From the NCBI GenBank assembly GCA_963848375.1, contig CAWKDK010000018.1, positions 1 to 64,000 on the forward strand: 64,000 nucleotides of DNA, in the 5' to 3' direction. Within the stretch, counting starts at the first letter, position 1. Each line of letters opens with the position of its first letter. Below the pieces are notes generated by a model. It was not told the origin of the DNA and made no database searches. It was given only the letters and a program-made list of their open reading frames with translations. This DNA comes from JAJPJE01 sp963848375. Lineage in GTDB: Bacteria; Acidobacteriota; Terriglobia; Terriglobales; Acidobacteriaceae. Both the position numbers and the translations under genes were made by a program. Shown here one piece after another: positions 56,005-63,049 of this stretch.

Positions 56005-57438
56005 ATGGCGAGGAGCACGAGAACGTCTTCAGCGCGAGCAGTTCAGCAGGTCTCGGAAGACAAGGTGATGGCATTTCCGTCTCGGCCTTCACGAGCCGAA
56101 CGTGTTGCTAAAGGCGAAGAGTTGCGAGCGAAGGTCCCACGCAGCTCGCACGCCACTTGGAAGCCAGCTAATGGCCGCCCTGATCCGCTTCGGCTGATTA
56201 AGGAATCGGATAAGGGAAGGGTTCCAGAGCTGATTCCCATCCGGCATGGCCGAATGATGAAGTCGCCTTTTACGTTCTATCGCGGAGCGGCGCTCAACAT
56301 GGCTGCGGATCTGGCGAACACACCCGCCAGCGGAATACGCGCGCAGGTTTGCGGTGACGCACACCTTCTGAACTTCGGAGTGTATGCTTCGCCCGAACGA
56401 CGTCTGATCTTCGACGTCAACGACCTGGATGAGACTCTTCCAGCTCCCTGGGAGTGGGACGTGAAACGCCTGGCTACGAGCTTTGTCCTGGCGTGCCGGA
56501 GCAATGGTCTGAGCGAAGATGATGCGCACGATACAGCCTTAGCCTGTGCTCGTGCGTATCGTGAGCACATGGCCGAGTTCAGCCAAATGCGAGCGCTTGA
56601 TGTCTGGTACGCAAGCCTGGACGTAGAAAAGATGTTGTCCCAAATAAAGGATGCCGCATCTCGCAAACGAGCTCACAAGCGAATCCTAAAAGCTCGAAAG
56701 CGCAGTGTGACTGAACACGAATTTCCCGTTCTCGCCGACACGGAAAATGAGGTGGTAACTATCAAGGATAACCCGCCCTTGATCTATCACTGGCACGGGA
56801 TGGGTAAGGATGAGTATCTGAAGAACGTTAGACAAGGGTTCGCTGAGTATCGCAGTACCTTGCCGGATGAGCGGCGGGTGCTCCTCGACCGCTTTGAGAT
56901 CAAAGATCTGGCGATCAAGGTGGTCGGAGTCGGGAGCGTTGGCACTTTTTGCGGGATCGTGCTGCTGATGGCGGCTGAGAACGATCCACTCTTCTTGCAA
57001 ATCAAAGAGGCAGGCCCATCGGTTCTGGAAGCCTACGCCGGAAAGAGCATCTACCCCAACCATGGCGAAAGAGTCGTAAGAGGCTGCTTGCTGATGCAGT
57101 CTGCCAGCGATCTCTTTCTCGGATGGTCGGAAGGGAAACTCGGCAGGAACTTCTATGTGCGCCAGCTCAAGGACATGAAGATCAAGATCATGGTCGAGCT
57201 GTTCGGGCTGACCGACATGATGCAGTACGCCGATATTTGCGGCTTTACGTTAGCGCGGGCGCACGCTCGCTCAGGCGACGCTGCTTTGATCAGCGGTTAT
57301 CTAGGCCAGAGCGATTCTTTCGATAAAGCCATTGCAACATTCTCAGTTGCATACGCCGATCAGAGTGAGAAAGATCACGCAGCTCTCATGAAAGCAGTAC
57401 GCAATGGAGATCTTGATGTCGTAACGGAGCCGGAGTGA
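56005..57438 (+). CDS. DUF2252 protein (kinase-like fold)
   Basis: 477 residues from the ATG at 56005 (GGAGGA four bases upstream). DUF2252 signatures: FTFYRGAALNMAADLANTPA, CGDAHLLNFGVYASPERRLI, FDVNDLDETLPAPWEWDVKR and VKVVGVGSVGTFCGIVLLMA. GDAHLLNFG and FDVNDLDE resemble the catalytic loop and metal motif of aminoglycoside-phosphotransferase-like kinases, so a phosphotransfer reaction is plausible though unproven. It has no signal or membrane segment. It is next to a bestrophin-like membrane gene. Confidence 0.85.
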   Translation: MARSTRTSSARAVQQVSEDKVMAFPSRPSRAERVAKGEELRAKVPRSSHATWKPANGRPDPLRLIKESDKGRVPELIPIRHGRMMKSPFTFYRGAALNMAADLANTPASGIRAQVCGDAHLLNFGVYASPERRLIFDVNDLDETLPAPWEWDVKRLATSFVLACRSNGLSEDDAHDTALACARAYREHMAEFSQMRALDVWYASLDVEKMLSQIKDAASRKRAHKRILKARKRSVTEHEFPVLADTENEVVTIKDNPPLIYHWHGMGKDEYLKNVRQGFAEYRSTLPDERRVLLDRFEIKDLAIKVVGVGSVGTFCGIVLLMAAENDPLFLQIKEAGPSVLEAYAGKSIYPNHGERVVRGCLLMQSASDLFLGWSEGKLGRNFYVRQLKDMKIKIMVELFGLTDMMQYADICGFTLARAHARSGDAALISGYLGQSDSFDKAIATFSVAYADQSEKDHAALMKAVRNGDLDVVTEPE

Positions 57439-57489
57439 TGAAAGGAGCCAACTGGTCGGCTCGGATAGAGTCTCCTTTTACGAGGGTAG

Positions 57490-58255
57490 GTGAATTTGAG
57501 TCCGCTTGCGATTAGCTTGATCGTATTTCTCTGCGTTTTCGGCGGTGCCATGCTGGGCATGTTCCTTCGTGGCTACTTGCCTGAGCATCACCAGAGTGCG
57601 GAATCGCAACGTATCGTTAACCTGGGCGCGGGAATTATTGGCACCATGGCTGCGCTGGTTCTGGGCTTACTGGTTGCTTCCGCTAAAGGTACGTACGACG
57701 CGCAAAATAACGAGTTGATCACGGTTGGCGCGAAGATCGTTTTCGCCGATCGCGCCCTGAGTTTTTACGGACCGGAAGCGAAGGATACGCGTGACCTATT
57801 GCGTGGCGCGGTCTCGGAAATGATCCGACATCTATGGCCGAACGAGCAACCGCCTACGATGGACCCAGCACATCCTCAATCTTTTACTCCCGTAGCGCTC
57901 TACGAATCAATTCAGGGACTCTCTCCTCAGAACGAGTCTCAACGGGCCATCAAGTCCCAGGTATTGGCGATTGTGACAGAGGTAGCGGAAACGCGTTGGC
58001 TGATGTTCGAGCAGCAGAGCGTGTCGATGTCTAAACCATTGTTGGTGATTATGGTCTTCTGGCTGACCGTTAATTTCTTCAGTTTCGGGCTCTTCGCTCC
58101 ACGCAACGCAACCGTGATTGCGTACGCTGTTCCTTTGCGCGCTATCGGTGGCTGGCGCAATCTTCCTGATCAACGAACTGTACCAGCCCTTCGGCGGACT
58201 GATTCAAATCCCCAGCACGACCCTGCGCAACGCTCTCGCGCAATTGGGTCATTAG
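57490..58255 (+). CDS. DUF4239/bestrophin-like membrane protein, one frameshift
   Basis: Membrane helices SLIVFLCVFGGAMLGMFLRG, IIGTMAALVLGLLVASAKGT and LVIMVFWLTVNFFSFGLFAP, then NATVIA. After that one extra T near 58120 hides TLFLCALSVAGAIFLINELY and QPFGGLIQIPSTTLRNALAQ, ending at TAG 58253-58255. That gives a protein of about 254 residues. As read it ends at 58299 in a Pro/Arg-rich tail that looks non-coding. GTG start. Function unknown; this kind of protein resembles channel-like bestrophins. Confidence 0.8.
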
Positions 58256-58450
58256 CTGACGGAAAGTTAAGGGAGGAGTCTCGAAGGTCGGCTACATGAG
58301 CGCATGAGGAGCTATTGGCTGAGACATAAATTTTCTTTAGGGCTCCGCTAGCACTTTTACGGGTTTCAACATCTCTTGGCGGAACTCAACATGCACAAGA
58401 CGTCTGTAACCAGGTGGGCGCGTGCCGTCCCATATTGCAGCGAGGAACTT

Positions 58451-58957
58451 ATGAAGAAGCTGTGCCGTTTTGTCCTCTATCCCACGTTAGTTCTGTTTAG
58501 CGTAGTTGTGCTTACAACTATCGCGATGGCGGACAAGAAGGGAACCGGCAAATACGCTTGTTCGGAGTCGAATCCAGCCAGCTTATGCAATGCGGAGAAT
58601 ACGTGTGGATCGGCTTCGGATCCCTGTACCGTGGACGTCAAGCGGACCGCCAATTCGGCCTCGGCGACAGCCAGTATTACGAAGCCAAAGAGCAACCTGC
58701 TCTTCTGTGTGAAGCAGGGCACTTCAGTGGTGTGGAAGTCCACCCAGAAGAACACCGGCTTTGTGATCGACTTCGGGCCGGCTTCGCCGTTCGAGCCGCA
58801 GGATACGATCATCGGAGGATCGAATCGCGATGTATCAGTCGCCGCGAAGGAACCCGGTTGCTACAAATATTCGATCGGAGCTTGTGTTTCAGGCTCTATT
58901 TACGGAATGTGTGGTTCAAGTAACGCCGAGGCTGTCGTTCTACCCGCATCAAAGTGA
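58451..58957 (+). CDS. Secreted cysteine-rich protein
   Basis: 168 residues from the ATG at 58451 (GAGGAACTT upstream). There is a signal peptide with core FVLYPTLVLFSVVVLTTIAM. The mature part has eight or more Cys residues (YACSESNPASLCNAENTCGS; PCTVDVKR; LLFCVKQGTSVVWKS; GCYKYSIGACVSGSIYGMCG), likely disulfide-bonded, and CVKQGTSVVWKSTQKNTGFV resembles a cupredoxin-like beta strand pair. No metal ligands were assigned. It is 55 bases from the next small secreted gene. Confidence 0.7.
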   Translation: MKKLCRFVLYPTLVLFSVVVLTTIAMADKKGTGKYACSESNPASLCNAENTCGSASDPCTVDVKRTANSASATASITKPKSNLLFCVKQGTSVVWKSTQKNTGFVIDFGPASPFEPQDTIIGGSNRDVSVAAKEPGCYKYSIGACVSGSIYGMCGSSNAEAVVLPASK

Positions 58958-59011
58958 TTTCATTTGCAGGAAACAAATAACTACCGGCAAAAAGTTTCGC
59001 AGGAGGATCCG

Positions 59012-59347
59012 ATGTTGTTTCGCTTAAGACTGTGCATAGGCCTGCTGTGTGGCGTCGTCGCCTTAGCAATGTTGGCGACACCACAGAGCGCATCTGCGGA
59101 GGACCTTACCCACATGGTGTCCGGCGTCGTGAAGCACGTGGACAAAGACACGAAGACGATGGTGATAAAGACGAAGGACGGAACAGAACACACCATTAAA
59201 TACACCGATAAGACAGCGATCGAGGGTGCGAAAGACGCCGGCGGCGACGTCAAGGAAGGCGCGCACGTGAGCGTGAAATACACCGAGGAAGGCGGGGAAA
59301 AAACCGCCGTGGGCGTTAAAGATCTCGGCAAAGAAGTAGACAAATGA
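59012..59347 (+). CDS. Small secreted DUF-type protein
   Basis: 111 residues from the ATG at 59012, with a clear SD (GGAGGA). There is a signal peptide (GLLCGVVALAMLATPQSASA), then a beta-rich body MVSGVVKHVDKDTKTMVIKT, KDGTEHTIKYTDKTAIEGAK, GAHVSVKYTEEGGEKTAVGV, an OB-like short barrel. Small acidobacterial proteins with this repeated strand pattern are known but uncharacterised. Periplasmic. It is followed by the inverted repeat at 59403 and by the ubiquitin-like cluster. Confidence 0.75.
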   Translation: MLFRLRLCIGLLCGVVALAMLATPQSASAEDLTHMVSGVVKHVDKDTKTMVIKTKDGTEHTIKYTDKTAIEGAKDAGGDVKEGAHVSVKYTEEGGEKTAVGVKDLGKEVDK

Positions 59348-59402
59348 AACTTTGACCCTGCTTGTCGGCATCCCCTCGCGACAGGTACAAGAGACGCCCA
59401 AC

Positions 59403-59431
59403 ATGGTAGGCATAACATCTATGCCTACCAT
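59403..59431. repeat. 12-bp perfect inverted repeat upstream of the ubiquitin-like cluster
   Basis: ATGGTAGGCATA-ACATC-TATGCCTACCAT. No U-tract follows, so it is not a classic terminator. It lies 197 bases upstream of the protease gene and 56 bases after the previous stop. Could be an operator. Confidence 0.6.
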
Positions 59432-59627
59432 CATTACCTCCGACCGGTGGGCTCGCTACCGGATCGAATTGGCACCCTTCGTCCAACTGCTACGTTGCCG
59501 CACGCTTTTTCCAAAAACCGCCCTTCTTCGCAGTTTTAAACCGATTCGTAACTTGCCTTTTGTAAGATGAAGCTGTATATACAGTCGCTTACCGTCGCGA
59601 AAAATGAGCACCTAGGCCGAGCAAATA

Positions 59628-60722
59628 ATGGACAAAGTTGTCATCAGTCCTGATGAATTGGCGGAGATTCGTGTACAACCACAAGAGCTCCGCATGGAAG
59701 CAAAGCTGCCTTCTCCCATTCCAATATGGGCAAAGGTGGCAATGTCGGCCCTGGTTCTGGTTTTGCCGCTGCTCTGTCTGGTAGCGATTATTCTGAGAGT
59801 CGCGTTTCGAACTCAACCCCCGAGAACGCGATATGCGTGGACCGGCTTCCTTTGCACCCTGCTTGTGGTCAGCGGACTTATTACCTCGGTAGCCACCGCC
59901 TTCGTGCTGTCAGTGGGGCCGCTGCCCGCTATCATGAGCTCCGGTTTAAGCGAACTGGATGAGAAATCCGATTTTCCCGCTCTTCCGGCGAAGTCAAAAA
60001 TGTCGGCCACTCAGGTTTCGGAGCAGCTGCGGCCACTGGTCGCGGTGATCACTCCTGCACATAGAAACTGGTTTTCCCATCAGGATGTTCCTTCAGCCGG
60101 CTTCGGTGCAGGCGTCCTGCTTAGAGCCAACTCTGCCGGGTATCTGTTCGCGACGGCCAAGCACGTAGCAGACTTCGGCGGAGACGGAAAATCGAGGAAA
60201 GTACTGGTTTCGATGGCGTCTGGCGTGTGGGCGAACGCAGAAGTAATCGCTCGCCACACGACGAAAGATCTCGCTCTGATATGGATGCCAAGACTCTCCG
60301 GGGAGGGCGAGTTTACGCAACCGATCTCCGAGCATGGCGACGTCGTACAGGGGGAATCGATCTACGTTATCGGCCATCCAGAAGGTCTGAAGTTCGCGTT
60401 GAGTTCAGGGATCGTCTCACGGGTGGACAACGATACATTGCAGATCTCGGCGCCAATCAGCCCCGGGAACAGCGGCGGCCCCGTGTACGATGACTCCGGC
60501 AAACTCGTTGGCATCGTCAGCTACACCATGGACAAAAGCATTAACCCGAACGCCGAGAATTTGAATTTTGCAGTGGGCGCCGGCGCATTTGTGCACGAGT
60601 CGGGCTGGGAATTTTTAGGCGATGGCCGCACGCGTTTACTTGAGTTCCAGAAAGCAAGTGTATCCAAAGATCAAATCAAAGGGTCGCAAGAGACGGGTTC
60701 AGTGCAGTCGACCAGTCACTAA
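59628..60722 (+). CDS. Membrane-anchored trypsin-like serine protease
   Basis: A 364-residue protein. Two N-terminal membrane helices (about residues 34-57 and 70-93) precede a chymotrypsin/DegP-type domain with a full triad: His179 in LFATAKHVADFG, Asp214 in TTKDLALIWMP, Ser282 in ISPGNSGGPVYD. There is no PDZ domain, unlike HtrA. GVLLRANSAGYLFATAKHVA places the His after a strand-turn element. The hydrophobic hairpin puts the protease domain outside, or on the same side as, the N-terminal 33 residues. It heads a same-strand run (Ubl, E1, JAMM, FHA), nine bases from the Ubl gene, and may process their substrates. Confidence 0.85.
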   Translation: MDKVVISPDELAEIRVQPQELRMEAKLPSPIPIWAKVAMSALVLVLPLLCLVAIILRVAFRTQPPRTRYAWTGFLCTLLVVSGLITSVATAFVLSVGPLPAIMSSGLSELDEKSDFPALPAKSKMSATQVSEQLRPLVAVITPAHRNWFSHQDVPSAGFGAGVLLRANSAGYLFATAKHVADFGGDGKSRKVLVSMASGVWANAEVIARHTTKDLALIWMPRLSGEGEFTQPISEHGDVVQGESIYVIGHPEGLKFALSSGIVSRVDNDTLQISAPISPGNSGGPVYDDSGKLVGIVSYTMDKSINPNAENLNFAVGAGAFVHESGWEFLGDGRTRLLEFQKASVSKDQIKGSQETGSVQSTSH

Positions 60723-60731
60723 AGCTTAAAG

Positions 60732-61001
60732 ATGGCTAACATTAACGTCACAGTCTACGACTCAACGGAAAACAAAAGGGTGCCGGTGGAATTGCCGGAC
60801 GATGCTCCATGCAACAAGATCATCGCGGTGCTGGTCCAGAAGCTGCGCCTTCCGACGAACGGCCCCGATGGAGCTCCGCTGAGTTACAAGTTTCACCACA
60901 AGAATTCCGGGCGACAAATCCAGGACACTCAAACTTTGAATGATGCCTCGGTTCGGGACGGCGACATTCTCCGCTTGCAGCCTGAGATAACGGCCGGCTA
61001 G
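60732..61001 (+). CDS. Ubiquitin-like beta-grasp protein (YukD/EsaB-like)
   Basis: An 89-residue beta-grasp protein: ANINVTVYDSTENKRVPVEL (beta-hairpin), DDAPCNKIIAVLVQKLRLPT (helix), LSYKFHHKNSGRQIQDTQTL, then RDGDILRLQPEITAG, which is the usual final strand. It ends in Ala-Gly and not Gly-Gly. The layout matches YukD/EsaB-like and other prokaryotic ubiquitin-like families. Five bases separate it from the E1 gene. It could be a protein modifier activated at its terminal Gly, or a T7SS-linked regulator without conjugation. Confidence 0.8.
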   Translation: MANINVTVYDSTENKRVPVELPDDAPCNKIIAVLVQKLRLPTNGPDGAPLSYKFHHKNSGRQIQDTQTLNDASVRDGDILRLQPEITAG

Positions 61002-61006
61002 GGAGC

Positions 61007-62206
61007 ATGATCCCAAATCAAGTATCGGTCACAGGCGGTGAGCTGGTCGAAGATCGATTCAGCCGCTTACGCCTCATTCCCTGGTGGGATCAGGCGAAGA
61101 TCGCGGAAACCCGCGTGCTCGTGGTTGGCGCCGGAGCACTCGGCAATGAGATTCTGAAGAACCTCGCATTGCTGGGATTCCAGAAAATCGTAGTTGTCGA
61201 CCTGGATCGCATCGAGGAGTCGAATCTCTCACGCACGGTGCTTTTTCGGACGGAAAATATCGGCAGCTACAAGGCCGAAGTCGCAGCGAAGTCTCTCAGG
61301 TCCGTAGCTCCCGAAATTCAGGTACAGCCTCTCGTGGCCAATGTCCTTTACGGATGCGGCCTTGGACTGTTCGCCTGGAGCGACGTGATTCTCGCCGGAC
61401 TTGATAATCGCGAGGCGAGATTGTGGATCAATCGCTCGGCGTGGAAAGTCAATCGCCCGTGGATTGACGGCGCAATTGAGGGAATCAATGGTCTCGCCCG
61501 GGTATTTTTGCCCGGCTCGCCCCCTTGCTATGAATGCACTCTGGGCGAAGTGGATTGGCAAATGTTGCAGAAGCGAATGTCCTGCAACCTGCTGGCCCAC
61601 GAGAACAACACTGAGGGGAAGATTCCCACCACTCCGACGATTTCGTCCATCATCGCCGGGATTCAAGTGCAGGAAGCGGTCAAACTGATTCACGGGCTGG
61701 ACACGCTTGCTGGCCGGTGCCTGATTTTCGAAGGACTGAACCACACTTCGTACGTGGTTGAGTACACCGAGAATCCCGAGTGCATGAGTCACTACACGGT
61801 AAGTGAGACCGTTGCGTTATCAGAGCGATCCAGCGAGATAACGCTTGAGGAACTACTGGCCCGGGCTCGGACCGCCCTGGATAGTCCCGAGGTGACCATC
61901 GAGTTCAGCCGCGACGTCATTCAGAAACTGTCTTGTCCTCATTGCGGAAGCGAGGAGGAGTGCTTTGTCCCCGTGGGTTCGGTGACTGTTGATGCGGGGC
62001 GGTGCCCGAAAGACGGCCAACTGCGGACGGTGATAACCGCACACAGTTACTCCGGAACTGAAGATTACGGAAGCCGCACCCTCGACGAACTTGGTCTGCC
62101 GCTATTCGATCTCTTCGTCGCTCGTTCGAGTGAGCGCGAGATTGCTTATCTGGTCTCCGGCGATCAGCCTGATGTGCTGGGCGTGCTTGCGAAAGGACGG
62201 GGATAA
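61007..62206 (+). CDS. E1-like ubiquitin-activating enzyme (ThiF/MoeB family) with Cys-rich C-terminus
   Basis: A 399-residue protein. Rossmann ATP site VLVVGAGALGNEILKNLALL (Gly41-Gly46), VVDLDRIEESNLSRTVLF with the adenylating Asp65 and Arg76, and DNREARLWINRSAW. Catalytic Cys candidate Cys193 in KRMSCNLLAHENNTEGK, followed by the IPTTPTISSIIAGIQVQEAV crossover loop. The C-terminal third has CPHCG (about Cys310/313) and RCPKDG (about Cys333), a likely zinc ribbon, a feature of some E1-like enzymes. SD GGGAGC. It should adenylate the terminal Gly of the Ubl encoded just upstream and pass it to a Cys. Confidence 0.88.
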   Translation: MIPNQVSVTGGELVEDRFSRLRLIPWWDQAKIAETRVLVVGAGALGNEILKNLALLGFQKIVVVDLDRIEESNLSRTVLFRTENIGSYKAEVAAKSLRSVAPEIQVQPLVANVLYGCGLGLFAWSDVILAGLDNREARLWINRSAWKVNRPWIDGAIEGINGLARVFLPGSPPCYECTLGEVDWQMLQKRMSCNLLAHENNTEGKIPTTPTISSIIAGIQVQEAVKLIHGLDTLAGRCLIFEGLNHTSYVVEYTENPECMSHYTVSETVALSERSSEITLEELLARARTALDSPEVTIEFSRDVIQKLSCPHCGSEEECFVPVGSVTVDAGRCPKDGQLRTVITAHSYSGTEDYGSRTLDELGLPLFDLFVARSSEREIAYLVSGDQPDVLGVLAKGRG

Positions 62207-63049
62207 TTGGGCAAGCACAAATCAAATTCGGGGCGACTGCAACTTAAGATCGACAGTGACGTCGTCCGGCAGATTCGGCAGCACGCTCGGTCCTGCAGCA
62301 AAACCGAAGTCTGCGGCGTCCTGATTGGCAATCCGTCCGAGCAAAGTATCGTAATTGAAGCCGCAATCCCTGGATTAAACGCCGCCCAGGCGGGAACTCA
62401 TGTCACGTTCACCCAGGACACATGGGAGCATATTTATCGCACGAAGGATGCAGAGTTTCCGGATCAGCGAATTGCCGGATGGTATCACTCGCACCCTGGA
62501 TTCGGCGTCTTCCTCTCGGATCACGACACCTTCATCCACAAGAATTTCTTTTCATCTCCTTTCCAGGTCGCGTGGGTATTCGATCCTGTGAGTGATGAGG
62601 AGGGGTGCTTCGGCTGGAACGGCGAGCGCCTCGAACGGCTCTCTCAAATAGAGATCTCCGACAAGCGCGGCGGCGAGGGTGCCGGAGAAACCGGTAAACC
62701 GGAGCCTGTCGGATTTCAAGACGGTTCTGAGATGGAGGAGAACGCAAAGCGGCCAGTTGCTGCAAGTTCGTACGCCCCGCCGCGGTGGATGAACTGGGCA
62801 GCGACGGTGTTGTCGCATCTGTCGGCCTTGTGTTTGGGACTGTTGATTGCATGGTACGTATTCCCGCGCATATTGGTCTTGCCGGTCGATCCGCAAACTG
62901 GACGGCCGCTTCTCGATCAGCCGATTGTGCTGCAAGACCCTTTTACATCCGCACCTCTAAGCAAGGGCGATACAGGCAAAACATCTGCGGGCCAACCGGC
63001 GACGGATCCAAGCACCACAAGAAAGGGAAAAGATGCCCACCAGCAATGA
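62207..63049 (+). CDS. JAMM/MPN-domain peptidase with C-terminal membrane helix
   Basis: 280 residues from a TTG at 62207 directly after the E1 stop (GGACGGGGA as SD). MPN domain: the catalytic Glu34 in KTEVCGVLIGN, and the JAMM zinc signature YHSHPGFGVFLSDHD with His94, His96 and Asp107. A membrane helix follows (about residues 198-218, VLSHLSALCLGLLIAWYVF), then a Thr/Ser/Lys tail. JAMM peptidases remove ubiquitin-like proteins from targets or mature them. The membrane anchor is unusual and would place the active site at the membrane. Overlaps the next gene by 17 bases. Confidence 0.88.
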   Translation: MGKHKSNSGRLQLKIDSDVVRQIRQHARSCSKTEVCGVLIGNPSEQSIVIEAAIPGLNAAQAGTHVTFTQDTWEHIYRTKDAEFPDQRIAGWYHSHPGFGVFLSDHDTFIHKNFFSSPFQVAWVFDPVSDEEGCFGWNGERLERLSQIEISDKRGGEGAGETGKPEPVGFQDGSEMEENAKRPVAASSYAPPRWMNWAATVLSHLSALCLGLLIAWYVFPRILVLPVDPQTGRPLLDQPIVLQDPFTSAPLSKGDTGKTSAGQPATDPSTTRKGKDAHQQ

